Of a stretch of DNA of 64,000 bases, positions 46,932-58,018 are shown one piece after another. The translations under genes were made by a program, and so were the position numbers. The stretch is taken from the NCBI GenBank assembly GCA_907163375.1, contig CAJQUW010003080.1, positions 434,001 through 498,000 on the forward strand, read 5' to 3'. The DNA comes from Prostheceraeus crozeri. Taxonomy: Eukaryota > Platyhelminthes > Polycladida > Euryleptidae. Numbering within the stretch: the stretch's first letter is position 1; the number at the start of each line of letters is the position of its first letter. The notes under the pieces were generated by a model. It worked only from the letters and a program-made list of their open reading frames with translations, did no database searches and had not been told where the DNA came from.

Positions 46932-46981
46932 CTCCAGACTGATAAAGTATGACCACGTTGAACAATTATCTATATACAGTC

Positions 46982-47531
46982 TTGTCTTTTAAACCTTTTG
47001 AGGACGGGTTAGCAATTTTTATCATTGTCTCGAGTGCAAGGGACGAGTACTGTCCATCCTTTTATTAGATTGCGCAAAACCCGAGTTGACGCGGATTTTA
47101 TTGTAAATGGAACAGGCACAGCTAGTCCTCGGCAATTGAGGCTTCTTTTCATTTGCACAATGCGGCAGTTGAATGAAAATACTAGCAAGGACGAGTTGTG
47201 CTTATTCTTCGTCCTGAAACGGTCAAATCTGCGGCTAGGTGCTCAGCATGTTAATGAGGCCAAGGACACTTTTTTGCTGTGTCGCACACTTAATGTCAAC
47301 AGTAATTTTAAATTATGACTCTGGGGAAATAAGGCCATGGTCAACGACATGTATAAGAAGTACCTTCATCATGGTATTAATGGCACCTCATTAGTTCAGC
47401 GGCCGCACAGAGACTCGTATGCCTAAATCTAAGTCACTGTTGTCAGTGAGAATCTCTACAGTCTATGCAGAAGCCTCCGGATTATAAAAAAATTCGAAAC
47501 TTCGAAACCGATTGACAAAATAAATAATAAT
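46982..47531. other. No gene recognised; one unassigned open frame
   Basis: 47025-47318 is open for 97 codons on the plus strand (containing RLRKTRVDADFIVNGTGTAS and LRLGAQHVNEAKDTFLLCRT) and is less AT-rich than its surroundings. I find no family, and no splice context that would make it an exon. Confidence 0.3.
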
Positions 47532-47763
47532 TTCACTGAACAGAGGGCCAGACATTCGTTATACTAGTTTTGAGGAAAGCCCAAAAGCGAGAGATGTTTA
47601 TTTTCTTCGTTTATTGGAACAGCGAGGCCTTGAATTGCTTGAATTGCTTGTAATTCTCAGTTGCCTGAAGATAGCCTCCGGTGGTGGCTGAAAGGCCTCG
47701 CTGTTCCAATAAACGAAGAAAATAAACATCTCTCGCTTTTGGGCTTTCCTCAAAACTAGTATA
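47532..47763. mobile_element. PLE-like hairpin with 73-bp perfect arms
   Basis: Arms at 47559-47631 and 47692-47764 are exact inverted repeats (TTATACTAGTTTTGAGGAAA through GCGAGGCCTT). The loop holds a complete hammerhead motif on the plus strand. ATAAATAATAAT flanks the unit at 47520-47531 and 47764-47775; the match is exact but low in complexity. No coding sequence. Confidence 0.65.
47659..47707 (+). ncRNA. Hammerhead ribozyme motif, consensus core
   Basis: CTGAAGA (fits CUGANGA), a bulged T, stem II AGCC-loop-GGCT, GAA, palindromic AGGCCT, cleavage C, then GC pairing with the GC before the core. The left arm of the hairpin begins exactly at the AAGGCCTCGC part, so it carries only the 3' side of the ribozyme. 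Confidence 0.6.
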
Positions 47764-48250
47764 ATAAATAATAATGAAGAAATAGAGTTGGCCGCCTTGC
47801 CTGCAGATCAACTATGAAGACATTTTTCATCGAGGTTGGTCTTGAAGCGGATAATTGGTATGATTTAAGTTATGAGCGGATAATAAGTTATTGATAAAAC
47901 ATATTTCATTTCATCTATCATTGATTATTACATTTCTGCAACTAGAAGTGCCAGGGGTATCCTGTCGCACCATTCGTCGACACTTGAGCGACAAATTCAA
48001 TCATCAAGTCGCGAAGACCAGCATAGAAACCTCTTCTGAAGCTTCGTGCGGTGAGATCATGCCTGATTGTAAAAAAGATGATGCATGGCATCGCATTTCG
48101 AGTTCCTGAGGTATTAGAATGAAAAAACAGGGCATAAAGTATCTTGACCTTTTGCTGTTTTATGATAGATTCTCATTGCAGATATGTAATAAAGCAATGA
48201 TAGACGAAATGAAAATTTATCAATAATTTGCATCAAAACAAAGATCGCAG

Positions 48251-48706
48251 TGAGATTTGCAAGTAGCAATTTAGTGAAATTTCGACGGGCATTCATTAAA
48301 TATCAATCTAAACACACTACAAGCAAATCGCCTAAGTTAGTGCGCCTGCAATTATTAATTAATTCTTCTTTTTGCAAACACAATGCAGTTAGAATAATTA
48401 AATATTGAGTTGCATCCTCAGTTGGAAAGTGGAAACAGACCTGAATAGCTGCTACTTCATCCAATATCAGGAATCATCAGCAGGCCTAGTTTACATCTCT
48501 CAACATCGACACAACTCCCTATTTAAAGTTGCAGCTATGCCCGGGTGAATTTGAGATTTGTAAATAGCAGTTTAGTGAAATTTCGACGGGCATTCATTAA
48601 ATATCACTTTGAGCACACTACTGGCAAGTCGCCTTAGTTAGTGCGCCTGCAATTATTAATAACTGCTGCTTTTTGCAAAGACAATGTATATAGAATTATT
48701 AAATAA
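48251..48706 (+). repeat. 155-bp direct duplication, 301 bp apart
   Basis: 48251-48406 and 48552-48706 share TTTAGTGAAATTTCGACGGG, CATTCATTAAATATCA and TTAGTGCGCCTGCAATTATT at about 85-90% identity. The sequence between the copies is not duplicated. No element ends are visible. 47776-48250 and 48707-49043 show nothing. Confidence 0.75.
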
Positions 48707-49091
48707 AGAACGCAATATAGCACAATCTGCTGCCAAAATCACGGAGCAGAAATTCGTGTAGCACTACAATAGCAAAATACGTAATAATAATTAATGTAAA
48801 CACGGCAGGTCACTACTATGATGTTGATGCCACACATGAGGCATACCTTACACCTCATACATATACTGTATGACTTAACACATGAACTCACTAAGTTGTA
48901 AGTGAAAACGATATAGAGTTTTCATAAACATGATAGACCGTTATTTTCATGGAAATGCAATGAAAATCTTATTTGTGCATAATCAAACTAGCGCAAGGGC
49001 AACTAAGAGCGTCACATAGAGTTGCATAAATTCTAAATTCACTTATGAGGAAGGCCCAGTTTTCCAGGATGAAAGTTTATTACGTACAAAA

Positions 49092-49137
49092 AATGCGAGG
49101 CCTTTCGATCTGGCACCGCCGACCATCTTCAGGTAAA
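49092..49137 (-). ncRNA. Hammerhead-like motif, consensus core
   Basis: Minus strand: CTGAAGA, bulged T, stem II GGTC-loop-GATC, GAA, palindromic AGGCCT, cleavage C, GC. Stem I is weak: one or two pairs. The plus-strand partner at 49210 is interrupted by transposons inside stem II. Confidence 0.5.
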
Positions 49138-49234
49138 TGAACTTTCATTGTTGCCTCACAAATTCATGATAAATCATAAATCAACTTATAATAAAATCAA
49201 AAATGTCATTCGCCTGAAGATGGTCGGCGCTGCC

Positions 49235-49755
49235 CACAGAATTAGACAGATAGTCTCTTCTTCTGTTTGACTAGAAGGGAAGCATTGGAACATGTAACGT
49301 TATTGAAATGGCACAATCTGGTGACATAATACCACAGAAATAGAACAATGAGCAGCCAGTTTAACATTAAACACGCCAAATTGTGTGAAGTTTCAGTGAC
49401 TGTTATCAACCGAATCACAAAGCAAAGATACACAGTCGATGTCAAGTTCTACAGAGAAGATTGTGAACGTTTTTTCGTCCGCCTGCTAACTTTTTAAATA
49501 ATGATCGGACGGCCCAACATCATCGAGAAAAATTTTGCTCAATAATCTGAATTCTTCAAATCTGAAGGGATCGTGACGATTGGAGCATTTTGAAGGAATT
49601 CACAACAATCCGCAAGCGACGCACGACTATTTTTCCTATCTCTGCAAGGTATCAGACATTTCTTTTGCCCACTTATTAAGTTCCTGCATGTTCTATCGTT
49701 ATGAATCAGTTTGCACTTCTAGCAAAGTGATGCGGTTAAACAATCTAATTCTGTG
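49235..49755 (+). mobile_element. hAT-like MITE, family 2 copy 4
   Basis: CACAGAATTAGA to AATTCTGTG, same orientation as the 13790 copy. Flanking 8-mers GCGCTGCC (49227-49234) and GCGATTCC (49756-49763) agree at 6 of 8 positions. It interrupts the hammerhead motif of the PLE arm. Confidence 0.85.
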
Positions 49756-49780
49756 GCGATTCCAGACGGAAAGGCCTAGC

Positions 49781-50633
49781 CATAGAGATCAGATATCTGT
49801 GCTATTGTCCTCTCGTGTTTAGAGATGACAATAGATAACTACGGTGGCACCAGTCTGGACTCTGACAGCGGGTTTGGTTCAGAACTTCTCTGTCTTAAAT
49901 TTGAGATAACCTCTTATGTGTATGTCGTACAACCTACATTTTTCACGCAGAGTAAGATCCACTTGAGAGATGTCTCCTGCTTGAATATGAATGTAATGGG
50001 ACCGTTAACAAAGCCTGTAGACGACATGAAAGAAAATATTAAAAATTGATATTGTAACTCCAGACTTATGATTCTTTCTTCTATCTTTTGCATGATTGAT
50101 CTTCATAATCAATTGCAGACGATCATGAGCAGAGTGATATTCCAGCATGCTTCCAGACGATTCTACAGGCGATTTCGTAATTTATCTTTAATGGTTGGTC
50201 ATGCCATTGATTTTCACAAATTGATCGTCGCTTCGAATGAAATCTCTTTCAGGTTCATGGAAGACGCTAAGGCTCATGTTATAAAACACCAGTTGCTTGA
50301 CAGTATAGTAAAGAATGTTCTGTTCTGTTCGTTAAGACTTTCACTGACTAACAGTCCACAATTAACACTGCAGGATATCATTTCAGTTACAATTCATTGG
50401 TGTGTTCACATAAATGAGAGATGTTGTTCCATATTTCTGCTGCGTACGTCCAATGTAAGCAAATATCAAATATCGAAAGTTTTCCTCCTGGTGAGTCCAC
50501 AGGTAGACTTGCAAACTATTCAACATTGAATGACACATTTACAGTCTCTGCTTTGTAATAATAATGTTTCCATGTTGGAGAAATTTCATGTCCGCTATAG
50601 ATCACACAGATATCTAGCAATCCAATCTCTATC
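49781..50633. mobile_element. 853-bp hAT-like element carrying an unrecognised frame
   Basis: The left end CATAGAGATCAGATATC and the right end (reverse-complemented GATAGAGATTGGATTGC) are short inverted repeats. Flanking 8-mers GGCCTAGC (49773-49780) and GGCTCAGC (50634-50641) agree at 6 of 8, and the PLE sequence resumes exactly beyond them, which fixes both ends. Two frames lie inside (49825-50049 and 50068-50529); neither looks like a hAT transposase. Confidence 0.7.
50068..50529 (+). CDS. Unrecognised 153-aa frame inside the hAT-like element
   Basis: An uninterrupted frame, MILSSIFCMIDLHNQLQTIM onward, with a basic stretch (HASRRFYRRFRNLS) near residue 27 and alternating hydrophobic segments. 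I see no BED finger, no hAT dimerisation motif, no membrane anchor pattern and no catalytic signature. It is longer than most chance frames here. It could be captured host sequence or a remnant of the autonomous element's gene. Confidence 0.25.
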   Translation: MILSSIFCMIDLHNQLQTIMSRVIFQHASRRFYRRFRNLSLMVGHAIDFHKLIVASNEISFRFMEDAKAHVIKHQLLDSIVKNVLFCSLRLSLTNSPQLTLQDIISVTIHWCVHINERCCSIFLLRTSNVSKYQISKVFLLVSPQVDLQTIQH

Positions 50634-50718
50634 GGCTCAGCATTTTATTGTACGTAATCAACTTTCATCCTGGAAAATTTGTCTTTCTTCATAAAAGAAG
50701 TTAAATGACTGGTCCATT

Positions 50719-51237
50719 TACAGAATTTGACAGGTCGTCTCTTCCTCTGTTTGACTAGAAAGGAAACATTGGAACATGTAACGTTAATGAAATGGCACAA
50801 TCTGCTGACATAATACCATAGCAATCGAACAACGAGCAGCCAGTTCAACATTAAACACGCCTAACTGTGCAAAGTTTCAGTGACTATTATCAACCAGATC
50901 ACACAGCAAAGAGACAGTCGATGTAAAGTTTTACAGAGAAGTTTGTGAACATTTTTTCGTGCGCCTGCTAACATTTTAAATTAATGGTCGGAGGGCCCAA
51001 CATTATCGAGAAAACTTTTGCGGAATGATCTAAATTCAGCGAATCTGAAGGAATCGTGGTGATCGGAGCATCTTAAAGGAATTAAGAGCAATCCGCAAGC
51101 GACGCACGGCGATTTTCCTATCTCTGCAAGGTATAAGACATTTCTTTTGCCCACTTATTAAGTTCCTGCATGTGCCATTATTTTGAATCAGTTTGCACTT
51201 CTAGCAAAGTGATACGATTAAACAATCTAATTCTGTG
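50719..51237 (+). mobile_element. hAT-like MITE, family 2 copy 5
   Basis: TACAGAATTTGACAGG to CTAATTCTGTG; same orientation as the copies at 13790 and 49235. Flanking 8-mers GGTCCATT and GGTCTATC agree at 6 of 8. It lies only 85 bp from the end of the 853-bp element. Confidence 0.85.
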
Positions 51238-54200
51238 GGTCTATCATTCAAAGACACAAATTTTGAAATGCATAAAGGACAGCACATGTTTAAGTCTGAA
51301 CGACCTTATCCAATATTAACTGAGAACTCTGCGGATTTTTTCTTCTGAGTTGAAGTGCACTTTTCTGCGCATTATGGCTGACTGATCTGTCAAAGCGCTT
51401 TCGACATGCAATATCTGGCAGTTCATTCAATATATCAAAAATATTAAGTCAAATGCTTCGTTTCCCAATTCACTAAAACCGAATGTATAAAATGAGTGAT
51501 TATTAGACTTCGAAGTCGATTCGGTGGTACAACGATCTCAGAATAAGCAGCATTGTCTTCCTATTGAATCTTTCTTAGATTTGAATATGGAAATTAGCTC
51601 CATATTAATTAACTTGATCAATCATCGAATACAATTCTTAATGAAAGATGCCAAAGGACTTCTTCATTTTCATCACTCATTTAATTAGGAACACCTGAGT
51701 TAATCACGAGAAACAATAATGGTCTCACGATATCAACTTTTCTATCAATTTTTTGTTGCATTATTGATTCGCTTTGTTTCTAGTTAAATATTCAATATTT
51801 TCTCGACTTCAGCTTTCTATTTTAAACAATTCATGAAAATTATCTCCACGACGAAACCAAATCCCATTCTAATTTAGTTACACTTCTCGCGATAAGTTCA
51901 CATGACTATTATTTCGTACCTCACGATAAAAAGACATTGTCATAATAAGGATTACGTGAACATTCTGCAAGAGTGCTAGGAAGCTGAAGTAGAAGTTGAA
52001 AGGACGCTTGTGGCATACAGAAGGATGAAGCGACGGGATGGTTGCCTCCTGCATGAGAAGTCATTTCGCGTCAACCGAGAGAAACAGTTCATAACGCGAG
52101 ATCAGGGAGCAATGGAGTGCAGCAAAGTCCCGCATTAAATCGCCATGAGATGTGACTGCCTAGTGATCATCAAGATGAGATGAGATAGACTCTGGAGAAA
52201 AAAATTAATGAAAAAATGTACTCGATGAAATAACGCGTCTTGTTTTTGTCGGCTCATTTCGTCTGCCTCATGCTAATTTATATCATTCTCTCCAGTCATC
52301 GAGAGCGTTAACTAAATGTGAGCATTAGGAGCATGGAAATTAGGACTGTTATGTTATTTATGATAGGATATTGTCATTTATCGACTTAAGGTGGCCGTAG
52401 TGGATGATAATAGAGGAAGGAAATGTCATTAAAAATGGTAATAAAATCAATTAGCAAAAATAGCAAGGATATGAATTCACGATAGAGAGATGAAAACCAT
52501 TTCTTTTCACTACTGCACAGTTCATTTGCCATCATTATTATACATTGATTTTGGTTTCAATTATTCACGAGAGAAAATAGTAATTCCATGACTTTAATAT
52601 TTGCCCTTTTATCCCATGGTTTTTATCCTGGTGAAATAAATTCATCAGGATTCACATCACCTCAATCCGAAAATATACGAATGAAAAGTACTGCAGATAG
52701 GTTTCTGATCATCAAATGATAAAGTGCGAGCACTCAGTAACATTAAGACAAAAAAACAAGAAGGTAACTCCCTCTAGTAGGCTGAACACTTTAATGGAAT
52801 AGCGACGATGAAATACACTGCTAAAAAAAATTCCTCGTACAAAATGTTTTACTCTTTTTCTAAAGCGATTTTACAAAGGTTATAGCAATAGTTTGACGTT
52901 TCTCTTTGATACAATTGTAGCACATACCCGAAACTTTCTCTCAGTCACTCGATTTTTTAAAAATGTCTGCTTCCCTGCCTGGTGGGTCCTAATTAATAAA
53001 AACTGGTACTATTTTTCTAAGCTCGCTCCTGACTAGATATTTTACAGCATCAAAAATTTAAAATATTGCTGGGATAGATAGCGATCTGTTTTATCTGATG
53101 GTGCAGAAACGGTAAAGAAAGATGAAGAAATTAGTTCAGCAGAGTTATTAGAAAATCAGTTACTTTTTGGGATTTTCAAGTTTGCAAACTTCAAAATCGC
53201 AAATTAGCAAATTGACATTTTTAAGGCTATGTATCAACTTTGTAGATCTAAAACCATTGATCGATATCACTGTACTTGCATGTAAACATGGAAGCTGCTG
53301 ACAATGCACTATGACACTGTAGTCTACCATTAATGTCAAAAGATATAATAGCAATGTCACTATAAAGAAATCTATGGCTATGTTGTTGAGTAAAAGATTT
53401 TGTAGGACATTTTTTTAACAGTATATGTGTACAGGCCAATGTTTCGACAGTGTCAGCGTCAATGCGTAGTAAAAAGTCCATTGTCTAGTGAGTGCAGAAT
53501 GTGTTATCTCTTACCACTAATTGATTTAAATGAAAGTAAATATCTTTTTATAATGTTTGAATAGTTTTTGAAGCGATGAAATTATGAGTTTAGGCATAAT
53601 TTCGTTTCTACTTAGTATACCATTACTATTTTCTGTCATATTTACTCAGCAGTACTCTCATCTTTACCCTAACCACGCTGTGGTTATAGGCCTCGATTAA
53701 ATATCCATTGATTGTGTGGAAATAGATAAGAGCACAGTAAATTTTATAACTTCATGATGTCTGGGCTCTTTGTCGAAAGATAGGACATCCAAATGGAGCT
53801 TGGTTTGAAGAATTTTGAAATTTGTAAATGAACTCAAATATGCGTTAAATGTCTATCAGACTTGTTTTTATAGATTTATTTGAAGAACGAGTTATTCAAA
53901 TGATCTGTTAAAATTTAAAATATCATGTAGTAATATTATAATATGATAAATTAATATTATATATTTAATATATAAATTATATAAATATAATATAATATAA
54001 TTTTATAAAATATTATTATAAATTTAAAATTAACATTTGAAATAAATGATCTATTCAAATGATTTATTAAAATGATATCGACGCTATACATTGAGTTATC
54101 ATGAGTGTTTCCATGGTACATGCTGTTTGTCAAAAAATAGTTTAAAATTATGAATAATATACATTGTAGGTCATTTTCAGGGGAAAATTGTGATCATTTC

Positions 54201-56049
54201 CCGTTATCGAAGAACAAAACGAAAAAAAATCTTTTTTTCTAAGGGCTACTTAAAGTGGCGTAGGATGAAGCATCGTAGGAAGCCGATTCCATACTCAAAC
54301 TTCCTCTTTTCCAACCTGAGATAATCGAAAATCAATTAAATTTCAATTGATTGATTGATTGGTTCCTCAAATTTCAATAAATTGACTGTAAAGAGCAAAT
54401 AAGTGCAATCAATTTTTGATGAATGCTACTTTTGCCACACTGCTTAATCAATAGTAAGGTTTCTATTTGCCTGTGTTCTGCATTATTCATCGTCATCAAC
54501 CCTATAAAGACAAGTCCGAGATTTATAGCAAGTTGATTGAATATATTTTGCAAAACTTATGTAGGTGAGAGTAAATGCTCAATTTTCAAATTGACAGAAA
54601 TAGCAATCCGCCATATTAACTTAAATTTTATCACTGATTGCTATTTCCCCCGTAACTAAGTGATTACAGTGCGTCTGAATAGAGAGTTAATGATATTTTA
54701 ACTCTATCTAAGTGTAATTTTAGCAATTAATGTCGTTGTAATCATGACTTCCACACTCATTTTCATGGGAACGATGGCAATATTTACGATTTTCACATAG
54801 TGATGTTTAGAAATAAAATTTGTTGAAATTTCCCAAAGATAACAAGTCACCCCGCCGCCAATCAGGTGCATATGTTTAAAGAGAATGTGTATGAGTGATG
54901 CGTTTAACATACATATCTTGTCAATGCGTTATTCAAAGAGATGAAATATTGAGATAATAGTTGTACCCAAAGGATTGACGAAACTTTATTCAACTGCCAA
55001 CCCATTCCATTCCCTTTCTTTTGTTTGCTTTCTTCTTTACTCAACGAGAAAGTCAGCAATTGGATATAAATAGGAATTCATGATACCGTATAATAGGCAT
55101 GGAATGTTTAGTTAAAGATCTCTTTGCATTTCTATTCAATTCCATGATCATTTCAGTTTCTGAAGATAAACAATGCAAAGATCATAGCATTTCATTTATC
55201 ATTCATAGCGCTCTATGTAACTAACAAAAGGAAATGAGTTTATCAATTTGAATCGTTTTCATGGATAAACTGAATTTCAAGATGCTGAAAATTTGTGGAA
55301 AGATGAAGCCAAATGGGTCAGATATCTACGCTATCTGAAGGGGATATGAGATAGCTATGGAGATCCACAAGATAGGCTTCAAGACTCTTCATTTTCAGGA
55401 TTTTCCCAATTACGAAAAATTCAACCCGAACATAAAAACAGTATTTAATTCAAAAGTCTGCTTCTAAACCCGAAATTACTATTATGTTGAAAATGTGCAT
55501 CTTAATCATCACCAAAAAATCATGCGTTGCACTTCCCCGCATCAGACTGTGGAACAGTTTACCCAATGCTCCTCTCAAGATCTAGCAACACTGACGGACA
55601 TCAGTACTTAAACAAGGCATTAACAATCACCGGTTTCCATTCCTGTCAAGATACCTGAAAGAAAAGTGAAAAATCGAATTTCTATTATTTGAACCCAGAC
55701 CTCGGCCATTGAGTTGTTCGACTTTGACCACAAGAAAGTTGCGCCGCATGTTTCACGTAAGAGCGTTTTATCAGTTTGCCTGGACCTTAATACTATTCAC
55801 GAATTGAAAACTATTTGCCGATACTTAAAATGAGCTTTTTGAAAAAATTTAAATAAACTATGAATTTCATTAGCTTGCATTATGTGCAAATTTCGAAATT
55901 TTCGAATTTATAGGTAGTTTTATGTTTGACCTAAATCCAGGTTCAATTCGTTGCTTTTTGTGCTTTTCAAGGGGATAATCTTTGTGTATATGCTAATATT
56001 TGTGAATTTCCTGATGAACGCATATGAACAACAGACTGACAATAATATA
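51238..56049. other. No gene recognised; AT-only stretch at 53925-54030
   Basis: Intronic. 53925-54030 consists almost entirely of A and T (ATTATAATATGATAAATTAA and similar). Frames up to 77 codons show no motif. Confidence 0.55.
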
Positions 56050-57445
56050 CTCAGTGACAAAAAGAATGAAACAAGTCCTGATATGAATACTTATGACTTA
56101 AACTTGGTTGTATTGTGCGTTTGTTTGTTGTTTGTAAAAGGAGAACTCGAATGCTTTACTCAAAAACATTTGATTTGATACTCATGATTTTATCAACTTA
56201 AGTTAGAAACGGGTGTGACCACCACGAGCATCCAAACAGGCATCGATGCGTGAGGGCATGGATGAGCACAGTCGCTGGATGAATGCCAGGTCTAAGAGGT
56301 TCTACTGCTCGATCAGTCTGTCGGCCAACATCTTCAAAGACACTGGTGGGTGGTTGTACCTCTCCCTCACTCTGCGACCAAGTTCATCCCAGCAGTGCTC
56401 GATAGGGTAGAGGTCCAGAGAACGTGAGGGCCATTCCAAGGTTGGGATTCCACTGCTTGCTATCCTGTTAGAGACCACTGAATCGCGATGGGGCCTTGCG
56501 TTGTCATCCTGAAAAATCAATTGATTCGATGTCACTGCTGGAACCACGACCGGTGTCACGATCTCGTCGGCATATCGCTGTCCTGTCAATGTTCCTTTCA
56601 CTACGATTGCTGGTGTTTTTCCATTGTGCCAGATACCGGCCCAAACCATGACACTACCGCCGCCGTACCGGTCGTGTTCTTTGACGCAACATGGAGCAAA
56701 TCGTTCACTTGGCAAGCGATGAACACGGATCCGACCATCGTTGAAATCGAGAGTAAACCTCGATTCATCAGTCCAGAGCACACGTTCTCACTGACTGTCA
56801 CTCCACGACTGATGACCTTGACACCACGTCACTCGTCTCCTTCGATGTTCCAGGCTCAGCGGAATTCTCACAGCGGGTCGTCGAGACTGTATACCAGCTT
56901 CTCGCAATCTTTGATATGCAGTTCGAACGCTACAGGCAACGTTCCCAGCAACCTTCCAGTACACAATTAGCTTCGGGACGGACACAAATCTGTTTCTCTT
57001 AGCAGCTAAAACTAAGCGTGCATCTGTCCGCTTGGATGATACCCTTGGTCTTCCTGATCCGTTCTTCTTTTCCACATTTCCTTCTGCTTTCCAACGACAC
57101 CAACACCTCCATACAACGACCCTTGAAATTTTCAATTCTTTCGCAACAGTTGTAGAACTTTGCCCACAACGCATCATCCCAGTTGCCATTCCTCTGGTAA
57201 AGTTATCGTGCGCCATTTCATAAGTCAAATCTGGTCAGCAGTAGGTGGTGATTCTGTTCAACTTCTAGCTGATACTGTGATCAATATCAAATTTTGAAAT
57301 TTGATGGTCCTATATCATTTCCCTTATCATATGGAGTTCAATGGTAATACATAGAAAGCGAGATATCATCTCAAACCATAGAAAAAAATGAAACAAACTT
57401 CCATTCAAGTCAATGATAGTTGGTTTCATTATTTATGTCAGTGAG
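56050..57445 (-). mobile_element. Tc1-type DNA transposon (1.4 kb), TA target site
   Basis: The left end CTCAGTGACAAAAAGAATGA and the right end (reverse-complemented CTCACTGACATAAATAATGA) are inverted repeats of about 27 bp, with TA on each side (56048-56049 and 57446-57447), the target duplication of Tc1/mariner elements. Between them lies one transposase gene on the minus strand. Confidence 0.88.
56203..57228 (-). pseudogene. Tc1 transposase, DD34E, two nonsense codons
   Basis: One continuous 341-codon frame. The N-terminus has a helix-turn-helix (TVAKELKISRVVVWRCWCRW), a GRPR-like hinge (GSGRPRV) and a second helical DNA-binding region. The catalytic domain has WTDESRF, FQDDNARPH and PIEHCWDEL, with exactly 34 residues between the second Asp and the Glu. 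Two in-frame stops interrupt it: TGA at 56788-56790 (after WSDSQ) and TAG at 56302-56304 (after RLIEQ). Both sit where related transposases usually have Trp, so each is a single G-to-A change in TGG. The frame continues past both to ...DARGGHTRF. The gene is inactive but little decayed. Confidence 0.9.
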
Positions 57446-57447
57446 TA

Positions 57448-57834
57448 TAGGTAGCAGTTTGCTTGCATTTTGCTAGGAAGTGGTCGATCGCTCAGCGGCG
57501 CATCAAGATCCACAAATATTTCTGTCAATAAACATGCAGGGTTTCATCTAATTGTATAAAATTTCGATTAAATCATGAAAAAGTTATTTGCAACCATCGA
57601 AAGACCTATCTAAACAGAGATAGAATTTTTAACATGCACCAGTTAAGCCATTTAGGCATAGTCCAAAGCTTTTATCAATTGATGTCATCATCTCATACAA
57701 AATTCAACTATAGAAATTGGTTAGTTTTAGTCAACAAAACAAATCTTTTTAGGCTTTTTTATTATAAACATTTTACGTACAAAGTAGGATTAATATAAGC
57801 TAGAATAATCAATTAGCATTGCACAGATACTCAC
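57448..57834. other. No gene recognised
   Basis: AT-rich intronic sequence between the Tc1 element and the exchanger exon. Confidence 0.5.
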
Positions 57835-58018
57835 CCTGTGATTGTACCAACACCAACATCAGAATTAAAGGCAACCCCTGCAATTGATGAAAATAATTCT
57901 GGTGCTGAAGACCCCGCAGCCATAAAAGTTGCACCGGCAACATCCTCCGACAGTTCCAATTTTTCTGAAATTGCCTCCAACGTTGGTACAAAAAAGTCAT
58001 CGCAGACGATGGCAACAG
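57835..58018 (-). CDS. SLC24/NCKX exchanger, alpha-1 repeat exon
   Basis: 184 nt; acceptor ACATTCCAG (AG at 58020-58019), donor GTGAGT at 57834. It encodes [40 protein letters not shown] and [20 protein letters not shown]. The [15 protein letters not shown] block is the hallmark of the alpha-1 repeat of K+-dependent Na+/Ca2+ exchangers (SLC24 family), plasma-membrane or organelle proteins that export Ca2+ and K+ in exchange for Na+. The Glu in SAPEL is the conserved ion-coordinating acidic residue of this repeat (Glu188 in human NCKX2). Both exon ends are split codons that match the adjoining exon at 33622. I cannot assign the paralogue. The upstream exon was not found in 58-64 kb. Confidence 0.95.

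Larger units (their letters stand above)
46424..46968 (-). mobile_element. Penelope-like element 3' end, 13-bp target duplication
   Basis: The 13-mer TCTATATACAGTC occurs at 46411-46423 and again at 46969-46981, bracketing a minus-strand PLE 3' fragment: the last part of the GIY-YIG frame (46698-46931), an untranslated region and a hammerhead motif (46481-46524). Unlike the other PLE loci this copy is single, without an inverted partner. Confidence 0.85.
49044..50718. mobile_element. PLE-like inverted pair, second arm split by two hAT-like insertions
   Basis: The minus arm (about 49044-49137) ends in a hammerhead motif. The plus arm starts at 49208 with CGCCTGAAGATGGTCGG, is cut at 49234 by a hAT MITE, resumes for 17 bp (49764-49780, GGAAAGGCCTAGC), is cut again by the 853-bp hAT element, and resumes at 50642 with ATTTTATTGTACGTAATCAA CTTTCATCCTGGAAAA, the continuation of the minus arm. 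Order of events: PLE insertion first, then the two hAT insertions. Confidence 0.75.
33623..57834 (-). other. 24.2-kb intron of the exchanger gene
   Basis: It is defined by the donor at 57834 (GTGAGT) and the acceptor at 33624-33623 (AG), which join in phase. It contains most of the hAT MITEs, three PLE-related insertions with GIY-YIG ends or hairpins, one minisatellite and the Tc1 element. No other exon of the gene was recognised inside it, although an unrecognised alternative exon cannot be excluded. Confidence 0.75.

Noticed and set aside
47025-47318. 97-codon plus-strand gene
   Set aside because: Open and moderately protein-like, but no family, no splice context and no repeat of it elsewhere in the window.
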